Counted from the first letter of the stretch, positions 17,740 to 27,102 are shown. The stretch: DNA of 64,000 nucleotides from Nocardia vinacea (GCF_035920345.1 NZ_CP109149.1:3658001-3722000), one strand, 5' to 3'. Notes: generated by a model from the sequence alone, not told the origin. Translations and numbers: made by a program.

Positions 17740-18513
17740 GTGTCTGATCTCGACGGGAAGGTCGCTGTCATCACCGGCGGTGCCAACGGCATCGGCCTGG
17801 CCTGCGCGCAGAAGCTGAGCGACGAGGGGGCGAAGATCGTGATCGCCGACATCGATCTCACGGCGGCCGAAAAGCGAGCCGAAGAACTCCCGACGGACTC
17901 ACTCGGCGTCCAGCTCGACGTCCGAGACTCCGCCTCCGCCAACGAATTGGCCTCGACGGTGCTGCGCAAATACGGTCGGGTCGACGTCCTCGTGAACAAC
18001 GCGGGAATGAACATCGGAGCCCGCAACACCGTTGACGTCACCGACGAGGAATACGACCTTCTCATGTCGATCAACGTGCGGGGCACCTTCACGACGACTC
18101 GGGCACTTCTGCCGGCTCTCATCGAGCAGCGCGGCGGCAGCATCGTCAACATGTCATCGATTTGCGGCCAACGAGGCGTCGCCCTGATTGCGGCCTACTG
18201 CGCATCGAAGTTCGCCATCGTCGGGATGACCAAAAGCTTCGCAGCCGAACTCGCCCAGTACGACATCACCGTCAACTCCGTACACCCCGGCATCGTGGCC
18301 ACCGATCTGCACGACAAGGTGGTGAAAGAATTCAGTGGGCTCAATGGCCTCAGCTTCGAAGAAGGATGGGAAGGCTTCGCTTCGAGGATCCCGCTCGGCC
18401 GATTACAGACCACCGAGGACATCGGCGACATGGTGGCATTCCTTGCGTCCGATAAAGCTCGGAACATCACCGGATCAGAGTTCAACGTCGACGGTGGCCT
18501 CCTGGTGTCCTGA
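17740..18513 (+). CDS. Short-chain dehydrogenase/reductase
   Basis: From the GTG at 17740 the protein has 257 residues: the NAD(P) loop ITGGANGIGLACAQ, DVRDS, NNAGMN, a Ser in NMSSICGQRG, and the catalytic YCASKFAIVGMTKSF. It is a classical SDR rather than a cis-dihydrodiol dehydrogenase of the BphB type. Its place between a ring-cleavage dioxygenase and an aromatic hydroxylase suggests oxidation of an alcohol on the substrate side chain or ring. The upstream in-frame ATG-like codons lack a good ribosome binding site, while GAAAGAGA stands before the GTG. Confidence 0.85.
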   Translation: MSDLDGKVAVITGGANGIGLACAQKLSDEGAKIVIADIDLTAAEKRAEELPTDSLGVQLDVRDSASANELASTVLRKYGRVDVLVNNAGMNIGARNTVDVTDEEYDLLMSINVRGTFTTTRALLPALIEQRGGSIVNMSSICGQRGVALIAAYCASKFAIVGMTKSFAAELAQYDITVNSVHPGIVATDLHDKVVKEFSGLNGLSFEEGWEGFASRIPLGRLQTTEDIGDMVAFLASDKARNITGSEFNVDGGLLVS

Positions 18514-18566
18514 CCCAGGTTGCGCTCGAAACCCATTATATGCACCTCAACGGCTGAGCAGGAGCC

Positions 18567-20327
18567 ATGGACACATATCACGACACCGATGTCGTCATCG
18601 TCGGGGCCGGCCCCACCGGCCTGATGTTGGCAAACATTCTCGGGATGTACGGACAACGAGTCACTGTTCTGGAAGCGATGAGTTCGCTCATCGACTACCC
18701 GCGAGGCGTGGGACTGGACGACGAATCGTTCCGCACTATTCAGACCGTGGGCCTCGTAGACACCGTCCGCCCGCACACCAGCCCGCAGCACATCATGCGG
18801 CTGGTCAACGGCGCCGGAAAAGTCATGCTGGTCAACAACCCGCAAACCGAGGAGTTCGGCTGGGAGCGCAAGCACTCCTTCATCCAGCCCGAGGTGGACC
18901 GCGCGCTCTACGACGGCCTCGCGCGTTTCGATCACGTCCAGGTTCTATTCGACCACCGCGTCGAGTACGTCGAAGAAGACGCTGGCGGCGTCACTGCCCT
19001 CGCCCTCGCGACCTCGGCCGACGGACAGGTCACGCAGCACCGTGTCCGCGGCCGCTACCTCGTCGGCTGTGAGGGCGGGAAGTCGCCGACGCGCAAGCGG
19101 CTGGGAGTGACGTTCGAAGGAGAGTCGCCGTCGACGCGCTGGCTGGTCGTCGACGTGAACAACGACCCACTCGGCACGCCCAACGTCTTCCTCGGCGCCG
19201 ATCCCCGGCGACCGTACGTCTCAATCGGGCTGCCGCACGCCGTTCGCCGCTGGGAATTCATGCTCCACGACGACGAAACCGAGGACCAGGTCACCGATCC
19301 GGCGTATGTCAACGAACTTCTCGCCGCACACGTCCCGAACCCGGCTGGGCTCGAATTCATTCGCCGACGCGTCTTCACCCACCACGGTCGCGTGGCCTCC
19401 AACTTCCGACGCGGCCGCCAACTCGTCGCGGGCGACGCCGCGCATCTGATGCCGGTGTGGATGGGGCAGGGTTGGAACTCGGGAATCCGCGACGCCACCA
19501 ACCTCGGCTGGAAGCTCGCCACGGTTCTTTCGGGCCAGGCAGGCGACGATCTGCTCGACACCTACACCACCGAACGCAAGGATCACGCAAAGGCGATGGT
19601 GGACCTGTCCCTCACCTTCGGCAACGTCATCAGGATCACCAATCCTGTTGCTGCGCTTGCCCGTGACGCCACATCGTCGATCCTCAACAGATTTCCGCAG
19701 ATCAAGAGCTACTTCGCGGAGATGCGCTTCAAGCCCATGCCGCGCTATACCCAGGGTGTGCTCGCCGATCCCTCTGACTGCACGTCCGGTCGTGCAGGCG
19801 CCACCATCACCAGCCGGCTGATCCCGGTGCGGACCGCGAACACCACTGTCTCCCCTGTTGGAGTCCAGTTCCCGCAGCCGAGGGTGACCACGGGGGACGC
19901 GTCGGGCATTCTGTTGGACGACGCGATCGGGAACTGGTGGTCGGTGATCGTATGGGGAAACAGTCCCAAAGACGTTCTGCCGCTGGATGCTCTCCGGAAG
20001 CTCGACGCACTGGGGGCGCGACTGGTGGCAGTTGTGCCCGAGACTCAGCGCGAGTGGGCGCATCAGCACATGGATCCAGACGTACTGGTGTTGGGAGACC
20101 ACAGCGGGCGGCTCAAGAAGTGGTTCGACGACCGACCTACGCCGTTGGTATTCCTACGTCCCGACCGTTTCGTGGCAGGCGCATGCCTGACCCAGAACGC
20201 ACCGGCCACCCTCGACGCGATCCTGGCGTCGATGTCGTTCGTGAAGACGTCGCCCACAGAGTCTTCACAACATCGTCACCGCCGCAGTCTGATCACGGCC
20301 CACACCCACACCGAAGGAACACCATGA
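18567..20327 (+). CDS. FAD-dependent aromatic hydroxylase, MhpA-like
   Basis: The 586-residue product is a class A flavin monooxygenase. Visible are the N-terminal FAD motif VVIVGAGPTGLMLANIL, the middle motif YLVGCEGGKSPTRKRLG and the second FAD motif LVAGDAAHLMPVWMGQGWNS followed by GIRDATNLGWKL. The length and the C-terminal thioredoxin-like tail match 3-(3-hydroxyphenyl)propionate hydroxylase and related phenol hydroxylases. It should ortho-hydroxylate a phenolic compound to the catechol cleaved by the neighbouring dioxygenases. Its stop overlaps the hydrolase start (ATGA). Confidence 0.88.
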   Translation: MDTYHDTDVVIVGAGPTGLMLANILGMYGQRVTVLEAMSSLIDYPRGVGLDDESFRTIQTVGLVDTVRPHTSPQHIMRLVNGAGKVMLVNNPQTEEFGWERKHSFIQPEVDRALYDGLARFDHVQVLFDHRVEYVEEDAGGVTALALATSADGQVTQHRVRGRYLVGCEGGKSPTRKRLGVTFEGESPSTRWLVVDVNNDPLGTPNVFLGADPRRPYVSIGLPHAVRRWEFMLHDDETEDQVTDPAYVNELLAAHVPNPAGLEFIRRRVFTHHGRVASNFRRGRQLVAGDAAHLMPVWMGQGWNSGIRDATNLGWKLATVLSGQAGDDLLDTYTTERKDHAKAMVDLSLTFGNVIRITNPVAALARDATSSILNRFPQIKSYFAEMRFKPMPRYTQGVLADPSDCTSGRAGATITSRLIPVRTANTTVSPVGVQFPQPRVTTGDASGILLDDAIGNWWSVIVWGNSPKDVLPLDALRKLDALGARLVAVVPETQREWAHQHMDPDVLVLGDHSGRLKKWFDDRPTPLVFLRPDRFVAGACLTQNAPATLDAILASMSFVKTSPTESSQHRHRRSLITAHTHTEGTP

Positions 20328-21187
20328 CCGGCACCACCATCCCCGACTACACCACCGATCCGTTCTTCGGTCTACAGGACCGGTGGATCGAGACTGCACC
20401 AGGCGAGATCACGCACTACCACGAGCTCGGCGAAGGAACCCCCATCCTCTTCCTCCACGGATCTGGCACCGGGGTCACGGCCGCGGCGAACTGGTGGCTC
20501 AACCTGCCTGCCATCAGCGAGCACGGCCGTTGCATCGCAATCGATTCCATCGGATACGGTCAAAGCGTCGTCGCGGACGGTACCGAGTACGGCATCAAGG
20601 AATGGGTCCGGCACGCGGTCAGAGTCCTCGATGCCATCGGGATCGAGAAGACATGGATCGTCGGAAATTCGCTCGGCGGGTGGCTGGCCTTCCAGTTCGC
20701 GATCGACTTTCCGGAGCGTCTGCTGGGCATCGTATCGATGGGCACCGGTGGCGCGAAGTTGACGGGAGCTCTTGCCGGACACTCCAATCCGACGCTCACC
20801 GAAGAAGGAATTCGCAAGACACTCGAACTCTTCGTCGTCGACAAGTCGCTCGTCACCGATGAACTTGTCGCGCTGCGTTACCAGTCCGCACTCAACGACA
20901 CCGCGTCCGACCGTTTGGCCGACGTCGTCGCGGCCCGTGACCGCGATCGACACGAACTGCCCCTCGACTTCGATGTGCTAGCCACGCTGGAGATTCCGGT
21001 GTTGCTGATCCACGGCGTGCAGGATGTCGTGATCCCGGTGTCGCGTACGTGGGAACTGCTCAATCTCGTTCCGCATGCCGACGCGCACATCTTCAGCCAG
21101 TGCGGCCACTGGTCGCAGGTCGAACGCGCGGAGGACTTCAACACAGTCATCACCCGATACCTGGCCTCGCACGGCGTCGGACACTGA
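20324..21187 (+). CDS. Alpha/beta hydrolase, meta-cleavage product hydrolase (MhpC-like)
   Basis: The gene encodes 287 residues with the oxyanion loop LFLHGSGTGVTAAANWWLN, the nucleophile elbow IVGNSLGGWLAF, the acid loop LLIHGVQDVVIP and the final CGHWSQVER histidine. This pattern, with NSLGG and a GHW histidine, is typical of hydrolases that split 2-hydroxy-6-oxo-dienoates from extradiol cleavage. It overlaps the hydroxylase gene by 4 nt and is followed after 10 nt by the LigB-type dioxygenase gene, an mhp-like block. Confidence 0.88.
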   Translation: MTGTTIPDYTTDPFFGLQDRWIETAPGEITHYHELGEGTPILFLHGSGTGVTAAANWWLNLPAISEHGRCIAIDSIGYGQSVVADGTEYGIKEWVRHAVRVLDAIGIEKTWIVGNSLGGWLAFQFAIDFPERLLGIVSMGTGGAKLTGALAGHSNPTLTEEGIRKTLELFVVDKSLVTDELVALRYQSALNDTASDRLADVVAARDRDRHELPLDFDVLATLEIPVLLIHGVQDVVIPVSRTWELLNLVPHADAHIFSQCGHWSQVERAEDFNTVITRYLASHGVGH

Positions 21188-21197
21188 GGAAACCGTC

Positions 21198-22148
21198 ATG
21201 CCACACGCACTGCTCTGCATGTCGCACAGCCCGCTCCTGCATCACGTGGACCCACCGGAGGACGTCAAGGCCTCGGTTGACGCCGCATTCGAGCAAGCCC
21301 GCGCCTTTGTCCGCGACTTTGCCCCCGATCTTGTGGTCAACTTCGGGCCGGATCACTACAACGGATTCTTCTACGACCTGATGCCACCGTTCTGTATCGG
21401 GTACAGGGCGCGCGGCACCGGCGACTACGACTCGTTCGCAGGCGAACTGAACGTCCCGACCGATGTCGCCGAAGCACTCGCCGAGCATGTCATCGACCGC
21501 GGGATCGACGTGGCGATCTCTCGGCAGATGGAGGTCGACCACGGTGCCGTTCAGCCGATGGAAATCATCTTCGGCGACGTAGCGCCCGTGCCGGTCGTCC
21601 CGATCTTCGTCAACTCGGTGGCACGGCCGTTCGTAAAGATATCGCGTGTTCGTGCCTTCGGCCAGGCTGTGGGCGAGTACTTCGCGTCGTCGAACAGCCG
21701 GATCCTGTTCATCGGATCCGGCGGGTTGTCGCACGACCCTCCAATACCCCAAATCGCCACGGCCACCGAGGCACAGCGCAAGCTGCTCACCGACGGCCGA
21801 AACCCCACGCCCGAAGCCCGCGCCGCGCGTCAGACTCGCGTGATCGACACAGCTCGCGCGTTCGCCGCCGGTGACGCCGACATCATGGATCTCAATCCCG
21901 ACTGGGATCGCGCGTTTCTCGACGTATGCCGCTCCGGTCGCGTCGAGAACTTCGACGGCTACAGCGCCGAGGAGATGGACGCAGTGGCCGGCCATTCAGC
22001 ACACGAGGTGCGCAACTGGGTGTCCGCGTATTCGGCATTGGCCGCGTGTGGGGACTACCGGGTGACCTACGAGTTCTATCGGCCTATCAAGGAGTACATC
22101 GCGGGGTTCGGGATCACCACCGCCGTACTCGCCAACGAACCAATCTGA
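21198..22148 (+). CDS. LigB-type extradiol dioxygenase, MhpB-like
   Basis: The 316-residue protein belongs to the class III extradiol family, like 2,3-dihydroxyphenylpropionate 1,2-dioxygenase. Motifs are CMSHSPLLHHVD near the N-terminus, NFGPDHYNGFFYDLMPPF, MEVDHGAVQPMEIIFG and IGSGGLSHDPPIP, which carry the His residues that bind or assist Fe(II). It is the last gene of the 16.75-22.15 kb operon. The operon thus encodes two unrelated ring-cleavage enzymes (VOC and LigB types), suggesting two different catechols. A paralogue is in module 3 at 43242-44180. Confidence 0.9.
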   Translation: MPHALLCMSHSPLLHHVDPPEDVKASVDAAFEQARAFVRDFAPDLVVNFGPDHYNGFFYDLMPPFCIGYRARGTGDYDSFAGELNVPTDVAEALAEHVIDRGIDVAISRQMEVDHGAVQPMEIIFGDVAPVPVVPIFVNSVARPFVKISRVRAFGQAVGEYFASSNSRILFIGSGGLSHDPPIPQIATATEAQRKLLTDGRNPTPEARAARQTRVIDTARAFAAGDADIMDLNPDWDRAFLDVCRSGRVENFDGYSAEEMDAVAGHSAHEVRNWVSAYSALAACGDYRVTYEFYRPIKEYIAGFGITTAVLANEPI

Positions 22149-22329
22149 CAACGTCAAGACTTTCAGCCTCATGACAAGATAGTGTGGCCGACGAGCAGTA
22201 CGGCACAGCACGCAGCCACCACGGTCCAGTTCGCCGGGACCCGGGTGCTCATCTCCAGATCGTCAGCGATCTTCACTTGCACGCACTTGAGTGACATCAG
22301 CCATTATGGCAATCGCAAGTGCCCGGCGC
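22149..22329. other. Intergenic stretch between the MhpB-like gene and a gene remnant
   Basis: This 180-nt stretch lies between converging units. No gene was recognised, and no strong hairpin followed by T residues stood out as a terminator. Confidence 0.4.
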
Positions 22330-22527
22330 TCAGCCCTTGTACGCGCTCAATTCGGCGGCAGCGTCCAGCATGTCGGCGACTACCCGTCGGACTAGTTCTT
22401 CGGATGCGCTGATGAGTACGACGCAAGCTGCGGGCTCGTCGTCGGGTCGGGCCAGCGGAACGCCGAGTCCCCAGTATCCGGGCTCGACCTCGCCGTAGCC
22501 GATGACATAACCGTCGCTCCGCGCGGC
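22330..22527 (-). pseudogene. IclR-family regulator, C-terminal tail fused to another gene
   Basis: The last 60 or so codons of this minus-strand frame read RSDGYVIGYGEVEPGYWGLG, then PLARPDDEPAACVVLISASE and a closing helix EELVRRVVADMLDAAAELS. This is the style of the end of IclR effector-binding domains (GEVEPG, AAPV-type strand, final amphipathic helix). It is joined in frame to a GIY-YIG/DUF4041 fragment at about 22525. No IclR DNA-binding part is present here. The assignment rests on short motifs and is moderately sure. Confidence 0.5.
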
Positions 22528-23527
22528 GTCGTCGGAGAAGTACAACGCGTGCACATCGAATGGGAACGGTACCGAGGCGCTCCCCAATTCGCGGACACGG
22601 TCCATCGGTTCGAGCCGCCGCGTCATACCGATCTTGACCACATCCGGGCCGAATGCGCCGCGGTTGCTGATCACGTAAACATAGCCAGCGCGAATATTGG
22701 CACGCCGATAGTCGTTCTGTGCGATGGCCTGGTCGAGTTCGCCCAACTTGTCTCGAATACGCTGAGCCTCTTCATCGGTGCGGCCGGCCAGGGAGTCGAG
22801 CACGTTCTGATAATGCGCTCGTTCCTTATCGAGCTTCTCCCTCTGCACGGCCAGTTCCTGCTCAACCTTGCGTTCCTCTCGGAGACGCGCGCTCCTCACG
22901 CTGAGCGAGTTTTTCTTCCTGCACCTTCATCATGTAGTCGGCTGTGAGCTCGAGTTCTGCGACCCGGAGCCTGTGATAGTCCTCGGCGACATGCATCTGC
23001 ATCATGTCTCCGAGCTTGGCGATCGTGGCGGCAGCCTTGTCCAGACGGCTTACGGCCGTCGCAAGGTTTCCAGCCCGGATGGTACGAACACAGATGTCGG
23101 CCTCGGCGTTATAGGCGCGCAGCATGAGCTTCGACAGATCTGAAGTCATCTTGCGGCCTTTGGCGAGAGAATTGTTGAAGCTGAACATGTCCGACGCGAC
23201 TACGGCCTCTCCCCCGACGACCGCCGCCTTGATCTCGTCACGAACCGCGGCCAACCGTTCACGGAATTGCTCCGCGTTCTCCAGGGGGTGCTGGTAGGTG
23301 TAGATGCCCACCTCCTGCAACACGATCCGGTCGTCGGTCTCCACCACGCCAGTCGTCACCGACCCCGAAGCCGTGGCCAGTGAGGCGCCCTGTCGCGCAG
23401 CGTGCAATAGTGCCTCGTCGCGTTCGTGCTCGACCACTCTGAGCCGATCCAGCAAATCGTTGAGCTCGCGCTCTTTGGCGACCAGGGTGGTTCGGAGAGC
23501 CCGAATAGTGTCGTCTGGGCCTGTCAT
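22528..23527 (-). pseudogene. DUF4041/GIY-YIG (T5orf172) protein, frameshifted and 3'-truncated
   Basis: The gene starts at the ATG at 23527 with a coiled-coil region (RALRTTLVAKERELNDLLDR), then the DUF4041 core with LQEVGIYTYQHPLENAEQF and a long helix ending AELELTADYMMKVQEEKLAQ. Near 22886-22892, in a run of GC dinucleotides, the frame shifts; the next frame resumes ARLREERKVEQELAVQREK and enters the T5orf172/GIY-YIG domain (AGYVYVISNRGAFGPDVVKI, GMTRR). The domain breaks off after ALYFSDDA, where IclR-like sequence follows. Intact relatives are often phage- or defence-linked. This copy is broken twice. Confidence 0.72.
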
Positions 23528-23672
23528 CGTGTCCTGCACACTTGATCGCAGACAATTTGCTTCCGATAGGTACTCACCCGCGAACTCCCCGCGTGTTGCC
23601 CACCGGTACCAGGTCGTGGGGATTCTTCGAAATTGGATGGGCTCGTCGGTGCGGCTCGACCACCTACGGTGT

Positions 23673-24284
23673 TCATCGTGACTTGGTAGTGACACCGCTC
23701 TCAGGGGGTCGGAGTTCGTCGAGCAGCGCCAATCCCGCCTGCGCCCACGCGATCTCTCCCTCAGCTCGACGGAGCAGGCCCTCGTAGGCGAACACCTTGA
23801 ACCGGACGATGGTCGCCGCGTCGGAGGCGGGCATCCTGTCAAGCCGCGGTTGCACAGGTGAGTCGATGCCGGTCTTGAGCGCTTCGATCAACCTCGACCA
23901 ACGCTCCACCAGGGTCGCGTAGTGCGCGAGGTGTGAGGTCAATTGCGCACGCGCCGCATCCCGATCGGCCCACTCGAAGTAGGCGGCCTTCAGGTGATGC
24001 GCGTCACGAAATTCGCCGTAGGGTAGCGGGGCGTTCATCCACGCCCGGAACGACTCCGTCCCGGCCGGCGTGATCGAGTACAGCGTCTTGCGCCCGCGAT
24101 CACGCCAGGGGATCTGCTCGCCGACGATGAGGCCCTCGGCTTCCATCTGGCGGAGCTCTGGGTAGATCTGAGAGCTACTCGCGTGCCAGACGAACTCGGT
24201 CGATCCGAGGTACTGCTTGTAGAGCTCGTAACCCGTCATCTCCCGGCCGGTGAAGAGCGCGAGCAGCGCGTATCGAAGACTCAT
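23673..24284 (-). CDS. PadR-family transcriptional regulator
   Basis: The 203-residue protein from the ATG at 24284 has the PadR winged helix: MSLRYALLALFTGREMTGYE, then WHASSSQIYPELRQMEAEGL and the wing GRKTLYSITPAG. A C-terminal helical domain (FEWADRDAARAQLTSHLAHY and onward) matches the Vir/AphA-like dimerisation domain. PadR proteins usually repress phenolic-acid or efflux genes and release DNA when a phenolic ligand binds. The gene lies 48 nt downstream of the reductase gene in the P450 operon, so it probably controls that operon. Confidence 0.88.
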   Translation of the reverse strand: MSLRYALLALFTGREMTGYELYKQYLGSTEFVWHASSSQIYPELRQMEAEGLIVGEQIPWRDRGRKTLYSITPAGTESFRAWMNAPLPYGEFRDAHHLKAAYFEWADRDAARAQLTSHLAHYATLVERWSRLIEALKTGIDSPVQPRLDRMPASDAATIVRFKVFAYEGLLRRAEGEIAWAQAGLALLDELRPPESGVTTKSR

Positions 24285-24332
24285 GGTGAGGTGAGTGTAT
24301 AGAGCCACCCCGCCGACGGGCGTGAGCGGGAC

Positions 24333-25274
24333 TCAGAGATCGAGGACGAGTCGCGACCCCTGCGACCGGGAGACGCAGATCATCATGCAGTCGTTGGCTG
24401 CACGCTCGGGCGCGGAGAGCACGCTGTCACGGTGGTCGACGTCCCCGTCGATGACCGCTGTCTCGCATGCGCCACAGGTACCTTCTCCGCACGAGGACGC
24501 CGCGAAAACACCGGCGGCGTTCACGCGCTCGAGAACGGATTCGCCAGGCTCGATCGACAAAATCAGACCCGAGCGCGCCAGCTCGACGTCAAAGGCGGTG
24601 TCGCCATCCGCGTCCACCTCGACGGGCGTGAATCTCTCCGAGTGGATTGTCGCTCCCGCCCCTCCGCGTTCGCAGGCTGCATAGACCGCGTCGATGAGTG
24701 GCGGGGGTCCGCAGACGTAGACGCCCGCTCTCGCATCGATGCCGTCGAGGAGCTTCTCGAGCGGGAGCAAGCCGTGGGAGTCCTGCGGCCACAGGATCAC
24801 TCGGTCGCCGAATCTGGCCAAAAGTTCCTGCGAATAGGCCATGCTCGAAGCGGACCGGCCCCCGTAGAGAAGCCGCCAGTTGAGCCCCAGGCGGTCGGCG
24901 TCGCGCAGCATCGGCACCATCGGCGTGATGCCGATCCCGCCTGCGATGAGGATGACGTCGGGTTCCGCATCGAACTCGAAGTGGTTACGCGGCTCGCTCG
25001 TCTCCAGTACGTGGCCGACCTGCAGCTGTTCGTGTACGTACGCCGATCCACCGCGACTCGCAGGTTCGCGGAGCACCGCGATCCGCCAATCTCGGGCGTC
25101 GGCCTCACCGGTTAGAGAGTACTGGCGGGTCATCCCGGGCGAGAGGTGGAGGTCGACGTGTGCACCGGGCGACCAGTGCGGGAGTTCGAGCCCGTTCTTC
25201 GCCGAGAGCGTGACCTCGCGGACGCCCGCCCCGACGTCTCGGATCGCGGAGACGATCACGGTGTGGCCGTTCAC
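24333..25274 (-). CDS. Phthalate-dioxygenase-reductase-type flavin/[2Fe-2S] reductase
   Basis: The product is 313 residues from the GTG at 25274, which overlaps the P450 stop (GTGA). Domain order is flavin binding (TRQYSLTGEADARDW), NAD binding (AGGIGITPMVPML, then YVCGPPPLIDAV) and a C-terminal plant-type [2Fe-2S] domain with cysteines in SSCGEGTCGACETAV and MMICVSRS. This VanB/PDR layout feeds electrons directly from NADH to an oxygenase. The partner here is most likely the P450 encoded immediately upstream, which is less common than a Rieske oxygenase partner. Confidence 0.9.
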   Translation of the reverse strand: MNGHTVIVSAIRDVGAGVREVTLSAKNGLELPHWSPGAHVDLHLSPGMTRQYSLTGEADARDWRIAVLREPASRGGSAYVHEQLQVGHVLETSEPRNHFEFDAEPDVILIAGGIGITPMVPMLRDADRLGLNWRLLYGGRSASSMAYSQELLARFGDRVILWPQDSHGLLPLEKLLDGIDARAGVYVCGPPPLIDAVYAACERGGAGATIHSERFTPVEVDADGDTAFDVELARSGLILSIEPGESVLERVNAAGVFAASSCGEGTCGACETAVIDGDVDHRDSVLSAPERAANDCMMICVSRSQGSRLVLDL

Positions 25275-26503
25275 GACGTCACCCGCGGCCGGAAGGTGAC
25301 GGGCACGACCTTCATCGACATGACGTCGCCGCGACCCGACCAACCGATGTCGCCACCGAGCGAGATGTCGACGTCGGCATCCAGGAGCGCATTGATCGCA
25401 CTCGTGAGCTCCAGGCGTGCGAGCGGCGCGCCGAGGCACACGTGGGTGCCATGCCCGAACCCGAGGTGATCATTGCCGGTCCGGTCCAGGCGGACCTCCT
25501 CCGCGTGGTCGAAGTGTCGCTCGTCTCGGTTCGCCGAGGCGAATGCCATTCCGACCACATCGCCCTTCTTGATCTTCTGGCCGCGGAGCTCGACGTCCTT
25601 CGTGGCGTTGCGGGCGAAGATACTCACGGGCGAGGACAGCCGGATGATCTCCTCGATCGCGAGCGGGATACGCCTGCGATCCTCGCGGAGGAACTCGATT
25701 GTGTCGGGCCGTGAGGCAAAGAGCCAGAAAGCGTACGAGAGTGCCGAGGCGGTCGTCTCGTGACCCGCAACCAGTAAAAGCAGCACAAAGCCGAAGATCT
25801 CGTCGTCGGTGAGGCCACGGCCATCGGCGTCGGCGTCCATGAGCTGTGAGATGAGGTCGTCAGCCCGCTGCTCGCGCCGCCGAGCGATGAGGCCCGTGAC
25901 GTAATCGCGGAATTCCGCGGATGCCCGCTGGGCCGCCTTCTCGTCGCGGACGTTGCCCTCGAAGGCGCGGTGAACGAGATCGACCCACAGCTCGTGGTCC
26001 TCCGGAGGCAGACCGACGAACGTTGCGAGCGTGGTTGCTGACATGTGCTCGGAGAACTCGGAGGGGATGTTGCCCTCTCCTCGCTCGAACATCGGAGCAA
26101 GCAGCTCTCGGGCGAGCTGCGCCAACTGCCCGGCGAACGAGTTCACTCGCCGAGGCGAGAACACCGGCCGAACGTACGAGCGGTATCGGGTGTGCTCCGG
26201 AGGGTCGGATTCGAGGGGCAGGTAGGGAAGCGTCCGCGAAACGCCTGTTGGAATGAGCAAGGTCCCGACGACGCTCGACGTGAACGTCTCCCAGTCCTTG
26301 ATGATCGCGAGGATGTCGTCGTACTGCGTCACCAACCAGTACCCGTCGTACCGGTCGCTGTGTAGCACGGGACATTCGCTTCGGAGCGTTTCATAGGTCG
26401 CCCAGGGGTTCGCGATGAATGCTGGATCGTGATGGTCGAACTGGCCGTGCTCGTCCTCGCCGACCATGTGCTGCACGGGGCACCCGTTTGAAGAGTCGCT
26501 CAT
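25271..26503 (-). CDS. Cytochrome P450
   Basis: The 410-residue soluble bacterial P450 shows the I-helix oxygen-binding motif LLVAGHETTASALSYAF, the ExxR motif in AIEEIIRLSSPV and the heme loop FGHGTHVCLGAPLARLEL with the ligand cysteine. The N-terminus is not membrane anchored. It is the first gene of a P450-reductase-PadR operon, so it probably hydroxylates or O-demethylates a phenolic or aromatic ether, with the PDR-type reductase as electron donor. The substrate cannot be read from sequence. The 40-62 nt ahead of the ATG carry an inverted repeat. Confidence 0.92.
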   Translation of the reverse strand: MSDSSNGCPVQHMVGEDEHGQFDHHDPAFIANPWATYETLRSECPVLHSDRYDGYWLVTQYDDILAIIKDWETFTSSVVGTLLIPTGVSRTLPYLPLESDPPEHTRYRSYVRPVFSPRRVNSFAGQLAQLARELLAPMFERGEGNIPSEFSEHMSATTLATFVGLPPEDHELWVDLVHRAFEGNVRDEKAAQRASAEFRDYVTGLIARRREQRADDLISQLMDADADGRGLTDDEIFGFVLLLLVAGHETTASALSYAFWLFASRPDTIEFLREDRRRIPLAIEEIIRLSSPVSIFARNATKDVELRGQKIKKGDVVGMAFASANRDERHFDHAEEVRLDRTGNDHLGFGHGTHVCLGAPLARLELTSAINALLDADVDISLGGDIGWSGRGDVMSMKVVPVTFRPRVTS

Positions 26504-26541
26504 CCCAGGCTCCTTTCACCTCAACGGAACTGACAAGACCG

Positions 26542-26565
26542 ACATATCTAAGGTCTTACATATGT
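26542..26565. promoter_or_regulatory. Candidate PadR operator, ACATAT-N12-ATATGT
   Basis: A perfect inverted repeat with 6-bp arms and a 12-nt spacer lies 39 nt ahead of the P450 start codon. PadR proteins typically bind AT-rich palindromes with ATGT/ACAT arms near the promoter, and a PadR gene closes this operon. The AT-rich arms stand out in the GC-rich surroundings. Confidence 0.5.
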
Positions 26566-27102
26566 CTCTTCAGACTAAGTGACTCGTGTCACGGTGTCCA
26601 ACCCTTGGTCCCGGGCAGAGCCGGCGCCCCCGTTTGCTGCCCCGATCGTCGCCTCAGGTACCGCCCGACCGATGTGACAGGCTGCGGCGGTCATCGACCA
26701 GTCCTCGGGCGAACGATGCCGAAGGCGGTCCAGCGCGCAGTCGACGAGTTCGCCGCCACCATCGACGACGTGCGCCCGGCGGTCGGGCTGCGGAAGGAGT
26801 TCCTCGACGAGTCCGGGGTCGACCGCTATGCGCCGGCGGCGTCGGGCCACCCGTCCGGGTCGACGCTCATCTACTTCCCGGGCAGGGCGCCGAGGGGCGT
26901 GCTGCTTCGATTATCGGCTGTCCTGTGAGCCTCATTTCGGCGGCACGAGCGACTGAGAATTTCGCTAGGACCAGGCTCGAGGATCCTGCCATTCTGTTGG
27001 AATCGCCCGGTAGTTTGTGTGAGTGGCCGGAGCCTACTTCGTGTTGAGATGGAGCACTACCGGCGACGATCGAGTGACGAGCAGCCCCTATAAGCAACCC
27101 AC
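26566..27102. other. Stretch without a recognised gene
   Basis: This region lies between the P450 promoter and the end of module 2. A plus-strand frame at about 26717-26928 (MPKAVQRAVDEFAATIDDVR, ending LLRLSAVL) has coding-like composition but no family, no ribosome binding site and no neighbour on the same strand. It may be the remnant of a replaced gene. Nothing else was seen. Confidence 0.3.
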
